64,000 nucleotides of DNA from JAAGZL01 sp050291725 (lineage in GTDB: Bacteria; Pseudomonadota; Gammaproteobacteria; Chromatiales; Chromatiaceae), in the NCBI GenBank assembly GCA_050291725.1, contig JBNKKH010000032.1:270465-334464 (forward strand), in the 5' to 3' direction. Below are positions 16,681 to 25,616 of this stretch, piece by piece; position 1 is the stretch's first letter, and each line of letters opens with the position of its first letter. Made by a program: the position numbers and the translations under genes. The notes under the pieces were generated by a model, which worked only from the letters and a program-made list of their open reading frames with translations, was not told where the DNA came from and made no database searches.

Positions 16681-17343
16681 ATGATTAGCGACAATATGGA
16701 ACTGGCTAGAGAAAACATGGTGAAACAGCAGATCAGAACCTGGGAGGTACTAGACTCCAGGGTCCTGGATTTGATTAGCCAACTACCCCGAGAGGAGTTT
16801 GTTCCAGAACAGTATCGGGAGCTAGCGTTTGCCGACACCGAAATAAATATCGGCCATGGACAGAAGATGCTAGCCCCTAAGGTGGAGGCTAGAATCCTCC
16901 AGGCCCTGAATATTCAGCCTGATGACAACATACTGGAGATCGGCACCGGTGGCGGCTATCTCACAGCCTGCCTGGCTACTATGGGAGCCAGCGTCACCAG
17001 CCTGGACATCCAGGCCGATTTTACCACCCACGCCGCTGACCTGATGAAGAAACAGGGAATTGAGAATGTAAAACTGGTTACTGGAAACGGCCTAGATGCC
17101 GTCCAGGAGAGCGGGCCCTATGATGTGATCGTTATAACCGGTTCCCTACCCAAAATAAGCGAAAAACTAAAACGCCAACTCAATATGGATGGACGTCTCT
17201 TTGCCGTTGCCGGTGACTCTCCAGCCATGGAGGCAGTGCTTATCACCAGGGTTGGCGACTACCAATGGAGAGAAGAGGTAATCTTCGAGACAGATCTGGC
17301 GCGACTAGAAGATCCGAGTTCAGCGGCCGAGTTTATTTTCTAA
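16681..17343 (+). CDS. protein-L-isoaspartate O-methyltransferase-like protein
   Basis: A 220-residue class I SAM-dependent methyltransferase of the PCMT family. The N-terminal MVKQQIRTWEVLDSRVLD and LPREEFVPEQYRELAF are typical of Pcm relatives, and the SAM loop is ILEIGTGGGYLTACLA near residue 84. Pcm repairs isoaspartyl damage in ageing proteins. This shorter form (the usual substrate-site motif is altered to IGHGQKML) is the version often found beside tolC or waaA in gammaproteobacteria, so its true substrate may differ. It faces waaA, and the two genes end at adjoining bases with no space for a terminator. Confidence 0.85.
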   Translation: MISDNMELARENMVKQQIRTWEVLDSRVLDLISQLPREEFVPEQYRELAFADTEINIGHGQKMLAPKVEARILQALNIQPDDNILEIGTGGGYLTACLATMGASVTSLDIQADFTTHAADLMKKQGIENVKLVTGNGLDAVQESGPYDVIVITGSLPKISEKLKRQLNMDGRLFAVAGDSPAMEAVLITRVGDYQWREEVIFETDLARLEDPSSAAEFIF

Positions 17344-18600
17344 CTAAAGACGCTGTTCGATTAAACCAAACAGCCGATCCACCGCACCCTGATTCTCCTG
17401 CACCACTTGGCGCCCGTTCTCGCCAACACGAGTGCGCTCGCTGACATCCTCCAGCCATAGCCGGATAACTTCAGCCAACTCTTCAGAACCGGTTACCATC
17501 TGTGCTGCCTCTTTTTCCAGCAGCAACTCACTAATGGCAGCAAAGTTGTACATATGGGGGCCAAATACCACCGGTTTACCCAGTGCGGCTGGCTCCAGTA
17601 TATTCTGCCCGCCCCGCTTAATCAGACTTCCACCGACAAAGGCCGCATCCGCTGCCGCCAGGAACAGAGTCAGCTCTCCCATACTGTCTCCCAGGAACAG
17701 TTCTACATCGCTGCCGCACGGCTCCCCGCTGGAGCGGCGCACGCTCTTCAACTTTGCATGCTTACAGAGCGCATAAACCTTATCGAACCGCTCAGGATGG
17801 CGTGGCACCAGCACCAACAGCGCATTAGGGACATCCTCCAGAACTGCTTTATGTGCAGCCAGGACCTGCTCATCCTCCCCCTCCTGAGTGCTGGCTGCGA
17901 CCCATACCGGACGTCCGGACCACTCCCTGCGCAACACCTCTGACCGCTCCAACAGACTGGCAGGGAGCTGAGAGTCGAACTTAACGCTACCGATTGTGCT
18001 TATCCTATCTTGGGGCACACCCAGAGCTACGAATCTTTTGGCATCCGCCTCCCCCTGGGCCGCAATCAGGCCTATTTTATTCAGGACCATGCGGCTAAAC
18101 GCAGGAAATCGAGCATAACTGGCAGCAGACTTCTCAGAGAGTCTCGCGTTGGCCAAAATGGTAGGTATCCCCTTTTGCTCACACACAGCAAGCATATTGG
18201 GCCACACCTCAGTCTCCATAATAACTAGCAGCTTGGGTCGGGCGCGCCGAATAAAATTACGCAAAGCAAATGGCAGATCATAAGGGGCATATACGTGCTG
18301 CACACTATCGCCAAACAGGGTTTTGACCCGCTCAGAACCGGTGGGAGTGGTAGTGGTGATTACAATAGGCAGGTCGGGATGGGCCTGCAGTAACATCTTC
18401 ACCAGACGCTCTGTGGCCATCACCTCTCCTACAGATACTGCATGAATCCAGATGCTTGCGCTGAGATCAAATGTCGAAAAAAAACCGAAGCGTTCCAACC
18501 AGCGCAGCCGATAGCCAGGCGCGCGCATGCCTTTCCACTGTAGGCGCAACAGAATAAATGGAACCAGGAGGTAGAACAGTAAAGTATAGAGACGCAGCAT
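17344..18600 (-). CDS. waaA: 3-deoxy-D-manno-octulosonic acid (Kdo) transferase WaaA
   Basis: WaaA adds Kdo from CMP-Kdo to lipid IVA at the cytoplasmic face of the inner membrane, the first step of LPS core assembly. The 418-residue protein has an N-terminal membrane anchor (LYTLLFYLLVPFILLRLQW) and the GT30 motifs IWIHAVSVGEV, METEVWPNML, ARLSEKSA and GGSLIKRGGQNILEPAALGKPV. Length is standard. It is the last gene of the long minus-strand LPS block and lies 9 bases after gmhA. Confidence 0.96.
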   Translation of the reverse strand: MLRLYTLLFYLLVPFILLRLQWKGMRAPGYRLRWLERFGFFSTFDLSASIWIHAVSVGEVMATERLVKMLLQAHPDLPIVITTTTPTGSERVKTLFGDSVQHVYAPYDLPFALRNFIRRARPKLLVIMETEVWPNMLAVCEQKGIPTILANARLSEKSAASYARFPAFSRMVLNKIGLIAAQGEADAKRFVALGVPQDRISTIGSVKFDSQLPASLLERSEVLRREWSGRPVWVAASTQEGEDEQVLAAHKAVLEDVPNALLVLVPRHPERFDKVYALCKHAKLKSVRRSSGEPCGSDVELFLGDSMGELTLFLAAADAAFVGGSLIKRGGQNILEPAALGKPVVFGPHMYNFAAISELLLEKEAAQMVTGSEELAEVIRLWLEDVSERTRVGENGRQVVQENQGAVDRLFGLIEQRL

Positions 18601-18609
18601 TCTCTTCTG

Positions 18610-19194
18610 CTAACCGGGTAGCAGTTCGTCCTCTACACAAGCACAGAGGGCGTGGGCAAATACAATATGCTGCTCCTGGATAACTCTGGTGTCGTGGCCC
18701 TGAGCCAGGATGGTGTAGTCTGCTATGGATCCAGCTTCTCCACCGTCCCGCCCGGCAAACAGAATGGTTGTATAACCAAGCTCTTTACATCTGGTTAAGG
18801 CATGGACGATATTGGGCGAATTACCCGAGGTGCTTATGCCGAGGAAGATATCTCCTTGTCCCATCTTACCTTCTAGCTGACGCTGAAAAATCATGTCATA
18901 GCCGTAATCATTTCCGATTGCGGTCAGAGTTGAGCTATCCACTGTCAATGCCTCCGCAGGAAGGGATGCTCGGTCTCTACCCAGACGACATACAAACTCC
19001 GCTGCCAAATGCTGAGCATCCGCCGCTGATCCGCCATTACCGGCAATATAGAGCCTTCCCCCTGCGCGATAGGCCTCCACTACCTTGGTTACGGCTTGAT
19101 GGAACTGCTCCAGTTGATCATCCTGTTGCATGAACCCCTGCTTAGACTTGATAGAGTCCTGCATGGCGCTTTTAAGTGCTTCAGCGTATTTCAT
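18610..19194 (-). CDS. gmhA: phosphoheptose isomerase GmhA
   Basis: GmhA converts sedoheptulose 7-phosphate to glycero-manno-heptose 7-phosphate, the first step toward ADP-heptose for the LPS inner core. The 194-residue SIS-fold protein shows the sugar-phosphate loop AGNGGSAADAQHLAAEF near residue 52, the second Ser/Thr loop GISTSGNSPN near residue 119, and the catalytic Glu/His stretch IQEQHIVFAHALC near the end. DnaA-associated DiaA is a close relative, but with hldE and waaA in the same run GmhA is the better choice. Confidence 0.92.
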   Translation of the reverse strand: MKYAEALKSAMQDSIKSKQGFMQQDDQLEQFHQAVTKVVEAYRAGGRLYIAGNGGSAADAQHLAAEFVCRLGRDRASLPAEALTVDSSTLTAIGNDYGYDMIFQRQLEGKMGQGDIFLGISTSGNSPNIVHALTRCKELGYTTILFAGRDGGEAGSIADYTILAQGHDTRVIQEQHIVFAHALCACVEDELLPG

Positions 19195-19232
19195 AATCGG
19201 CTTAAATGGATCCGGGTAGTGGCTTCAAGTGG

Positions 19233-20009
19233 TTATTTCACCACAGAATCAAAAATTTTTACATTGTCTTTCAGATGGTTGGAGTTGATGGTACCAACTA
19301 TCATGCTACTGACCCCTGGCTGGGAGAAGATATACTCCATGGATTTAGCCACCCCTCCTGGACCAGCCACATGACCGCTCTGCAGCCCTTTTTTGATAAG
19401 CACCCCTCTATTGGTGGCCGCAGCCGCCTCCAGAACTGGCAAGTCATCACTATAATCCGGATTGCATGTAGCCATCACCACATCCATCTCTTGTACCGTA
19501 CGTAAGCCTCCCTCCGGGGTTTTACTGGACATGCCGTGAGCTCTGATTAGACCGCGCTGCTTAAGCTCCCGCAGGGCATCCAGAGCCCCCTCCTGTTCCA
19601 GTATGGCCAGATCGTCACCGTCGGAGTGGATAAGTACCAGATCCAGATACTCCATATTCATGGTACGCAGACTCTGCTCCACCACCTGAACGGTAGTATC
19701 GAATGAGAAATCGAATCTGGATTCTCCGTTTTCAAAAAACTCTCCTACCTTAGACACCACCACCCAGCGGTCACGGGGTCCGGGAAGAAGTCTGCCCAAC
19801 CGAGACTGACTGCTGCCGTAGGCAGGTGCCGTATCCAGCAGGTTGATACCGAGATCTGTGGCCAGAGCCAGAAGGTCACTTATTTCTGAATCTTGTGGCA
19901 GGTCAAAAGGCTTCGGGTATTTAACCTGTTCATTGCGCCCGAACTTGACCGTACCCAGCCCAATGGGACTCACCATGATACCGGTTGAGCCTAGTGCTCT
20001 TAGATCCAT
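19233..20009 (-). CDS. aldo/keto reductase family protein
   Basis: A 258-residue NAD(P)H-dependent oxidoreductase of the aldo/keto reductase fold. The catalytic tetrad can be seen: Asp in LLDTAPAYG (with the Tyr), Lys in VVVSKVGEF and His in LVLIHSDGDD. It is shorter than the usual 300-plus residues. The start is 2 bases after the stop of the FAD oxidoreductase gene, so the two are tightly coupled and probably act on the same metabolite. Substrate cannot be told from sequence. Its place between gmhA and ugd hints at, but does not prove, a sugar-related role. Confidence 0.85.
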   Translation of the reverse strand: MDLRALGSTGIMVSPIGLGTVKFGRNEQVKYPKPFDLPQDSEISDLLALATDLGINLLDTAPAYGSSQSRLGRLLPGPRDRWVVVSKVGEFFENGESRFDFSFDTTVQVVEQSLRTMNMEYLDLVLIHSDGDDLAILEQEGALDALRELKQRGLIRAHGMSSKTPEGGLRTVQEMDVVMATCNPDYSDDLPVLEAAAATNRGVLIKKGLQSGHVAGPGGVAKSMEYIFSQPGVSSMIVGTINSNHLKDNVKIFDSVVK

Positions 20010-20011
20010 TG

Positions 20012-21190
20012 TTAGTTTGCCTCCCAGGGCGGAAGGGCCAGATCTGGATGTGGCAACTTACCCAGGGCCTGCAGATCAGCCTGCCGAGAAGTCACTCCAT
20101 CTTTTTCCAGAGTAGCAATAATCTCCTGAGCAAGACGCGGAGCAAAGGCTAACTTGGTAGGCCAGACGGTAAGCACCCCATCGTCTGAATCGATAAAATA
20201 GCTTTCTGGACGTATGCCTCCAGCAGTTTTGGGTTCGGCCCGATCGATGCGTAGACTAGACCATTGGATATTTGAGATATCTATCCATGGCAACACCTCG
20301 GCAAGCTCCTGCTTGGCCGCCGCTATCTGCTGCTCAGGGGAGCGATTGACCCCGGATTCTGCTATCTGTCCACCCAGATACCAGGCCCTGCGCCCATCCA
20401 ACATGGGAGCGCTGGTTATGGTGATACGCGGAGTGGAACCTGAACCTAGACAGTGGGCATGTATGTTGGGAAGCTCGCCCCGAGCTATCGCCATATGCAG
20501 GGGGCGGAGTTGCATTGCAGGCTTATCCCGCCCCATCTTCTGTAGCAGAGCAGCATTCCCCTTGCCGGCCGCCATGATCAACCTATCTGCCTCTATAGTA
20601 AGATCACTGCCCGGAATGGTTAGCAGATGCGCCCCCTCTGCACCTCGTTCAAACCGGAACTGGTCATCTTCCAGCAGATAACAGTGCTCCAGCAACTGGC
20701 CAGCTAAGGCCTTGATTAGAGATGATACATCTAAAACTTGCTCTTCCAGTCGATAGAGATTTCCCTGAAAAGCCTGATGATTGAAAGGCTGAGGCCGATC
20801 CTGCGCAGAAACCTGGGTCATACGACTACGCATCACCTTGCCGGCAAAAAAACCAGCCATACGCGAAACCAGACTGGTGGTGGACCAAAGATATTGGTGG
20901 TCGCTCAGAACCTCTACCTGACTTAGGTCTAACTCTCCCTCTCCGCGCAGACAGGCCTGCCAGATAGCTGGCATCTCTCCTATGGCACGGGCAGATTCGG
21001 TGAGATTACCGGCAAGAGCATATTTAGCTCCACCGTGGATAATTCCTTGGGAGGCTATAGTCTGCACGCCACCAAGTGCATTTGACTCAAACAGCACTGC
21101 TGCATACCCAGCTTGCCGTAGCCGCGCCAGGGTCCAGAGGCCAGCTATGCCTCCTCCGAATATTGCTATGTTCGCCCTGGCATACTGCAT
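20012..21190 (-). CDS. FAD-dependent oxidoreductase (DAO/GlpA-like fold)
   Basis: A 392-residue flavoprotein of the D-amino-acid-oxidase/glycerol-3-phosphate dehydrogenase fold. The FAD-binding Rossmann motif IAIFGGGIAGLWTLARLRQA is at residues 8-27, followed by SQGIIHGGAKYAL, which resembles the substrate-facing loop in the family. A second FAD contact is ADRLIMAAGKGN near residue 205. There is no signal peptide, so it acts in the cytoplasm. It is translationally paired with the aldo/keto reductase downstream. The substrate is unknown; a polyol phosphate or amino compound would fit the fold. Confidence 0.8.
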   Translation of the reverse strand: MQYARANIAIFGGGIAGLWTLARLRQAGYAAVLFESNALGGVQTIASQGIIHGGAKYALAGNLTESARAIGEMPAIWQACLRGEGELDLSQVEVLSDHQYLWSTTSLVSRMAGFFAGKVMRSRMTQVSAQDRPQPFNHQAFQGNLYRLEEQVLDVSSLIKALAGQLLEHCYLLEDDQFRFERGAEGAHLLTIPGSDLTIEADRLIMAAGKGNAALLQKMGRDKPAMQLRPLHMAIARGELPNIHAHCLGSGSTPRITITSAPMLDGRRAWYLGGQIAESGVNRSPEQQIAAAKQELAEVLPWIDISNIQWSSLRIDRAEPKTAGGIRPESYFIDSDDGVLTVWPTKLAFAPRLAQEIIATLEKDGVTSRQADLQALGKLPHPDLALPPWEAN

Positions 21191-21205
21191 ATGGATAATC
21201 TTGAA

Positions 21206-22552
21206 TCAGCTCGACTGGTTGATGCTGGCACCACGACCTATGCCATAGTAGACGATATCTTCCATCTCCATGACCTCAGGATCGTACAGGTTACGCCCAT
21301 CAAATATGAGCGGCTGCTTGAGCCTGGCTCGTACCAAATTGAAATCGGGCGCTCGGAACTGCTTCCACTCGGTAACAACAACCAAGGCATCCGCGCCTTC
21401 CAAGGCATCTTCGGCTGAATCACATATAGTCAGATCTGCCCTATCACCGTAAATGCGTCTGGCCTCTCGAGAAGCCTCAGGATCGTAGGCCTGCACCCGC
21501 GCTCCCGCAGCCCACAGCGCCTCCATCAATACTCTGCTGGGTGCCTCACGCATATCATCGGTATTGGGTTTAAAAGCCAGACCCCAGAGGGCAAACAGCT
21601 TCCCCGCAAGATCGCCAGCAAACTGTTTCTGAATCTTGGCAAACAGGCTGTGCTTCTGGGTTTCGTTCACTTGATCCACTGCTTGTAACAACCTAGCCTG
21701 ATACCCATTTTGCCCAGCTGTATGCTCCAGAGCCTTCACATCTTTGGGGAAACAAGAGCCACCGTAACCAGCACCTGGATAGATAAAGTGGTAACCAATA
21801 CGTTTATCCGATCCGATACCGATACGAACCTGCTCGATATCTGCTCCCACCTTCTCCGCGATATTTGCCAATTCGTTCATAAATGTGATCTTAGTGGCCA
21901 GCATGGCATTGGCGGCATATTTAGTAAGCTCGGCAGATTTAATATCCATCTCAATCAGACGATCATGGTTGCGATTAAAAGGAGCATAGAGAGTGCGAAG
22001 ATACTCCGCAGCATCGTGATTGTCTGTGCCAATAATGATGCGATCAGGCTTCATAAAATCATCAATGGCATTCCCCTCTTTCAGGAACTCAGGATTTGAC
22101 ACAACATCAAATCCCATATCGCCCATACTGCGCTCCTCCAGAGCAGCCTTCAGTTCTGCGCGTACCTGATCAGCTGTACCAACTGGCACTGTGGACTTAT
22201 CCACCACAATCTTATATTCATTCAGGTGAGCACCAATCGTTCTAGCTACAGCTAGCACATACTGCATATCGGCCGATCCATCTTCATCCGGCGGGGTACC
22301 AACAGCAATAAACTGAAACATGCCATGGGCCACGCCCTCAGCCGGGTCAGAGGTGAAACCGATTCTGCCAGCATCCATGTTGCTCTGTATCAGAACATCC
22401 AGCCCCGGTTCGTGGATTGTGATTTTGCCCTGTTTTAAACTTGCTACCTTCTCCTCATCTACGTCCACACAGAGGACATCATGACCAACCTCTGCCAGAC
22501 AGGCGCCGGTAACCAATCCTACGTATCCAGAGCCAAATATAGTGATCTTCAT
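21206..22552 (-). CDS. ugd: UDP-glucose 6-dehydrogenase
   Basis: This enzyme oxidises UDP-glucose twice with NAD+ to give UDP-glucuronate, a precursor of capsule and LPS sugars. The 448-residue protein has the N-terminal NAD motif ITIFGSGYVGLVTGACLAE, the Thr of DKSTVPVGTAD and the catalytic Cys in GAGYGGSCFPKDVKALEHTA near residue 265. The C-terminal UDP-binding domain includes ALWGLAFKPNTDDMREAPS. UDP-GlcNAc/ManNAcA dehydrogenases such as WbpA are relatives, but motifs and length favour UDP-glucose. It lies 20 bases downstream of hldE. Confidence 0.92.
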   Translation of the reverse strand: MKITIFGSGYVGLVTGACLAEVGHDVLCVDVDEEKVASLKQGKITIHEPGLDVLIQSNMDAGRIGFTSDPAEGVAHGMFQFIAVGTPPDEDGSADMQYVLAVARTIGAHLNEYKIVVDKSTVPVGTADQVRAELKAALEERSMGDMGFDVVSNPEFLKEGNAIDDFMKPDRIIIGTDNHDAAEYLRTLYAPFNRNHDRLIEMDIKSAELTKYAANAMLATKITFMNELANIAEKVGADIEQVRIGIGSDKRIGYHFIYPGAGYGGSCFPKDVKALEHTAGQNGYQARLLQAVDQVNETQKHSLFAKIQKQFAGDLAGKLFALWGLAFKPNTDDMREAPSRVLMEALWAAGARVQAYDPEASREARRIYGDRADLTICDSAEDALEGADALVVVTEWKQFRAPDFNLVRARLKQPLIFDGRNLYDPEVMEMEDIVYYGIGRGASINQSS

Positions 22553-22572
22553 AATCGATCCTAACCTTTTAC

Positions 22573-24000
22573 TTAACCTGTTTTATTTCTGATTGATTCT
22601 ATAGTGCTGGTGGTAGAGCAGTTATCGACAAAACTCATAACCTTCACTTCGCCACCAGCTTCACGCACACAGTTAGCGCCTGGAATGTCATCCGGATTAT
22701 TGTCTCCACCCTTGACCAGAAAATCCGGTTTCAGTCTGCAGATAAGACGCTCCGGCGTCTCTTCAGAAAATGGCACTACCCAATCTACGCAGCCTAAGGC
22801 TGCCAATACGGTCATGCGCCGTTCCAAGGTATTTACTGGGCGGTCATCGCCCTTGAGCTGGCGTACAGTTTCATCCACATTTACCGCGACAATCAGACGG
22901 TCCCCCAGGCGGCTAGCCTGTTCCAGATAGGTAACATGCCCAGCATGCAGAATATCGAAACAGCCATTGGTAAATACCACGGTCTCGCCCCGCACCTTAG
23001 CCGCCTCCATGGCTGACACTAACTCATCCTCAGTCACCGCTCCACGATGAACTACCTGCTGTTCCGCTAGTGCAGCGCGAATCTCATCCATTGATGCGGT
23101 TGCCGTTCCCAATTTACCGACAACGATTCCAGCCGCCACATTGGATAGTTGGGTGGCTGCCTCCAGGGGCATGCCAGCAGCCATAGCCGATGCCAGAACT
23201 GAGATAACAGTATCGCCAGCACCAGTCACATCGAACACCTCACGGGCATGGGTTGGCAGATGGCGCGCTGGTTTGCCTTTCTCCAACAGGCTCATGCCCT
23301 GCTCACCCCGGGTAACCAGCAGCGCCTCTAAACCGAGTTGTTCCATCAAATCAATACCGCGCTTTACCAACAGCTCATCGCTGCCGCATGGCCCCACAAC
23401 CGCTTCCAGCTCAGAGAGATTGGGCGTGATTAGGGTTGCACCAGAATATTTTTTGAAATCGCTGCCTTTGGGATCTACCAACACCGGTTTGCCTGCGGCC
23501 TTGGCGCGCTTTATAAACTCGCTTACATCACGCAGCGTTCCCTTGCCGTAATCGGAGAGCACGACTAGATCACTATCTTCCAGTTGCGAATCGAAGCTGG
23601 AGAGAAGTTTCGCTGAATCAAATCCAGGAAACCCATCTTCAAAGTCCAATCGGATTAGCTGCTGATGCCGACTGATGATCCGCAGTTTGGTAATTGTAGG
23701 AAGGCCATCAAGCCGCGTAAAACCGCACTCAACCCCCTCCTCCTGCAGCTGTTGCTCTAGGGTATTGGCCATATCATCGTCGCCAGTGAGACCTAGCAGA
23801 TTTGCCTTGCCGTTAAGGGAGACGATATTCAATGCCACGTTACCAGCACCACCCGGACGACCCTCTTCCCCGGTTACTCGTACCACCGGGACCGGCGCTT
23901 CAGGGGAGATGCGATTGGTGCCTCCATGCCAGTAGCTATCAAGCATAACATCGCCTACGACCAGCACATTTATATCACTAAAATCAGGTAGTTCTATCAT
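22573..24000 (-). CDS. hldE: bifunctional heptose 7-phosphate kinase / heptose 1-phosphate adenylyltransferase HldE
   Basis: HldE performs two steps of ADP-heptose synthesis. The 475-residue protein has an N-terminal PfkB/ribokinase domain (about 1-315) with VNVLVVGDVMLDSYWHGG and the catalytic DVTGAGDTVISVLA. A C-terminal nucleotidyltransferase domain (about 340-475) has the HxGH motif in FTNGCFDILHAGHVTYL. Both active sites are intact. With gmhA 3 kb away, three of the four heptose steps are here; the phosphatase gmhB and epimerase hldD are not in the window. Confidence 0.97.
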   Translation of the reverse strand: MIELPDFSDINVLVVGDVMLDSYWHGGTNRISPEAPVPVVRVTGEEGRPGGAGNVALNIVSLNGKANLLGLTGDDDMANTLEQQLQEEGVECGFTRLDGLPTITKLRIISRHQQLIRLDFEDGFPGFDSAKLLSSFDSQLEDSDLVVLSDYGKGTLRDVSEFIKRAKAAGKPVLVDPKGSDFKKYSGATLITPNLSELEAVVGPCGSDELLVKRGIDLMEQLGLEALLVTRGEQGMSLLEKGKPARHLPTHAREVFDVTGAGDTVISVLASAMAAGMPLEAATQLSNVAAGIVVGKLGTATASMDEIRAALAEQQVVHRGAVTEDELVSAMEAAKVRGETVVFTNGCFDILHAGHVTYLEQASRLGDRLIVAVNVDETVRQLKGDDRPVNTLERRMTVLAALGCVDWVVPFSEETPERLICRLKPDFLVKGGDNNPDDIPGANCVREAGGEVKVMSFVDNCSTTSTIESIRNKTG

Positions 24001-24061
24001 TGATCCAATTGCTTGAGTTTAAAAAATGGATGGTAACACAAGAGCAAGCCATTTCCTGTGT

Positions 24062-24712
24062 CTATATGGTTTCGGCCAAAGATTTGATTTTACCCGCTTT
24101 AGCCACATCCAGGCCTGCTGCTTTAGTATAGAGATCTAAAAAACGCTCCAAACCATATTCGGTGAATATATCGCGCTGATCACGATTGCGTAACAGATGG
24201 CGAAAATTGCGTATTCTCTGATCCACCCTAAGCGGAAATTTTGAGAAGCGCATATCAGCCACATCAATCAGGCCAAAGTCCCCTTGTGGTAGCAATAGAA
24301 CATTGCCTAAATGCAGAGAGCGAAAGTAGACACCTTTACGATGTAAAAGTGCGATGAATTCGGCAAGCTTCTGAAACAGATCTTCAGATAGTCCTTCTCG
24401 AGTAGCAATCTTTTCCAAAGACTCACCTTCCATCAAGGGATAGATTATTCCGTGGCGTTTAATCGCATGGCAGTAAAATATTCGCTCAACGTGCACACAG
24501 GGGATATTCAATGCACTTAGACGCTGTGCGTTGCGTCGAAAACGCAGAGAGTATGGATAGATCACTGACAATGAGAACCAGCGCTTTATGCGGATCAGTT
24601 TGATTATCTGTTTATCGGGAGTCAGCAGAACCTTTATTCCATGCCGATCGCGCTCAAGCTCAGTTGCGCCTTGTGCTAACTGGTTATACTCCTGTTCAGA
24701 TATTAACCACAT
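24062..24712 (-). CDS. LPS kinase-like protein lacking the usual catalytic Asp
   Basis: A 216-residue cytoplasmic protein of the lipopolysaccharide-kinase/InaA superfamily, close to those labelled toluene tolerance proteins in pseudomonads. The nucleotide-binding lobe shows KVLLTPDKQIIKLIRIKRW, and the metal-binding Asp is in FGLIDVADMRF. The catalytic-loop position, normally HGDLHxxN, reads FRSLHLGNVLL, so the usual catalytic Asp is Ser. It overlaps nothing and lies 2 bases after the neighbouring kinase gene. It probably acts on core sugars or senses them; activity is uncertain because of the Asp change. Confidence 0.75.
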   Translation of the reverse strand: MWLISEQEYNQLAQGATELERDRHGIKVLLTPDKQIIKLIRIKRWFSLSVIYPYSLRFRRNAQRLSALNIPCVHVERIFYCHAIKRHGIIYPLMEGESLEKIATREGLSEDLFQKLAEFIALLHRKGVYFRSLHLGNVLLLPQGDFGLIDVADMRFSKFPLRVDQRIRNFRHLLRNRDQRDIFTEYGLERFLDLYTKAAGLDVAKAGKIKSLAETI

Positions 24713-24714
24713 AG

Positions 24715-25551
24715 CTAATCAGCCTGCTTCTGTTTAATTACGGCTTTGGTTGGCATACGTCTTCCCAAGTGACAGGCCACATCACGATATAATCTGCTGG
24801 CCTCACCGGGCTTTCTTGTATTACCCAAATACCTACACACAAAGCGCATGCGGTCATATTTACTCAGCAAGCTGATAGCGACACGCGCTAGCCCAGACAG
24901 ATCTACCACTACACCTCGATGGTGGCGCAAGCGCATACGGGAGGCACGAGGAGCATCTATCCACACAGGCACAAATCCATCTTCTCTCTTTTGCAGAAGA
25001 ATATTGCGCCACTTCAGGTCATGGTGAAAAAAGTTTGCTGCATGCGCTTTCTGCATCTGCTTGATTAGCTGTCTTGATACATCTTGATACACCCGCTTAC
25101 GTTCCTCTTCCGGCAGGTGACACCATATATCTGGACCATATCTGCTGAGGTCCTGGGTATCTGGCACCTCTCTGGTCACGATGAAGGTTGAGGCCAGGGA
25201 GCCCAATATCCGACGCTCTCCAAACGCAATCACATCTAAGGTTGGGATATCAAGTTGTTTGAGAGTGGAGTAGGCCCAGGCTTCTACAGCTGCCTTGCTA
25301 GGACGCAACACAAACTCAAACCAACGCTTAGCAGGGTATACATAACGCTTAAAATAGACCACCTCGCCATCATCTAGCTCAACTCGAAAACAGCTAGAGT
25401 GGGGAGAACCAGACACACGCTTACCAACGGATAACCCATCCCAGGAAATATCCTTACTGAGACCAATACGATCTAACCTCTCCTGCCACACAGGATCTGA
25501 AATAAAAGTTACACCATGGAATTTTTGAACGGATCGGGCGAGAGTAATCAT
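24715..25551 (-). CDS. LPS core kinase, WapP/InaA-like
   Basis: A 278-residue protein kinase-fold enzyme predicted to phosphorylate LPS core heptose or a related sugar in the cytoplasm. The glycine-poor N-lobe has VVYFKRYVYPAKRWFEFVLR (Lys for ATP). The catalytic loop is NFFHHDLKWRNILL with Asp and Asn in place, and the metal motif is VWIDAPRASRMR. The HxDLKWRN form is the one I know from pseudomonad core kinases of the WapP type. It is the only kinase-like gene on this side of the O-antigen cluster with a full catalytic loop. The start codon is just after the cluster's AT-rich part ends. Confidence 0.82.
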   Translation of the reverse strand: MITLARSVQKFHGVTFISDPVWQERLDRIGLSKDISWDGLSVGKRVSGSPHSSCFRVELDDGEVVYFKRYVYPAKRWFEFVLRPSKAAVEAWAYSTLKQLDIPTLDVIAFGERRILGSLASTFIVTREVPDTQDLSRYGPDIWCHLPEEERKRVYQDVSRQLIKQMQKAHAANFFHHDLKWRNILLQKREDGFVPVWIDAPRASRMRLRHHRGVVVDLSGLARVAISLLSKYDRMRFVCRYLGNTRKPGEASRLYRDVACHLGRRMPTKAVIKQKQAD

Positions 25552-25616
25552 TATATTATTGTAATGATTATTGATGGGAAGTTATATGGGGTAGGGAACC
25601 AACTATTGATTCAATC

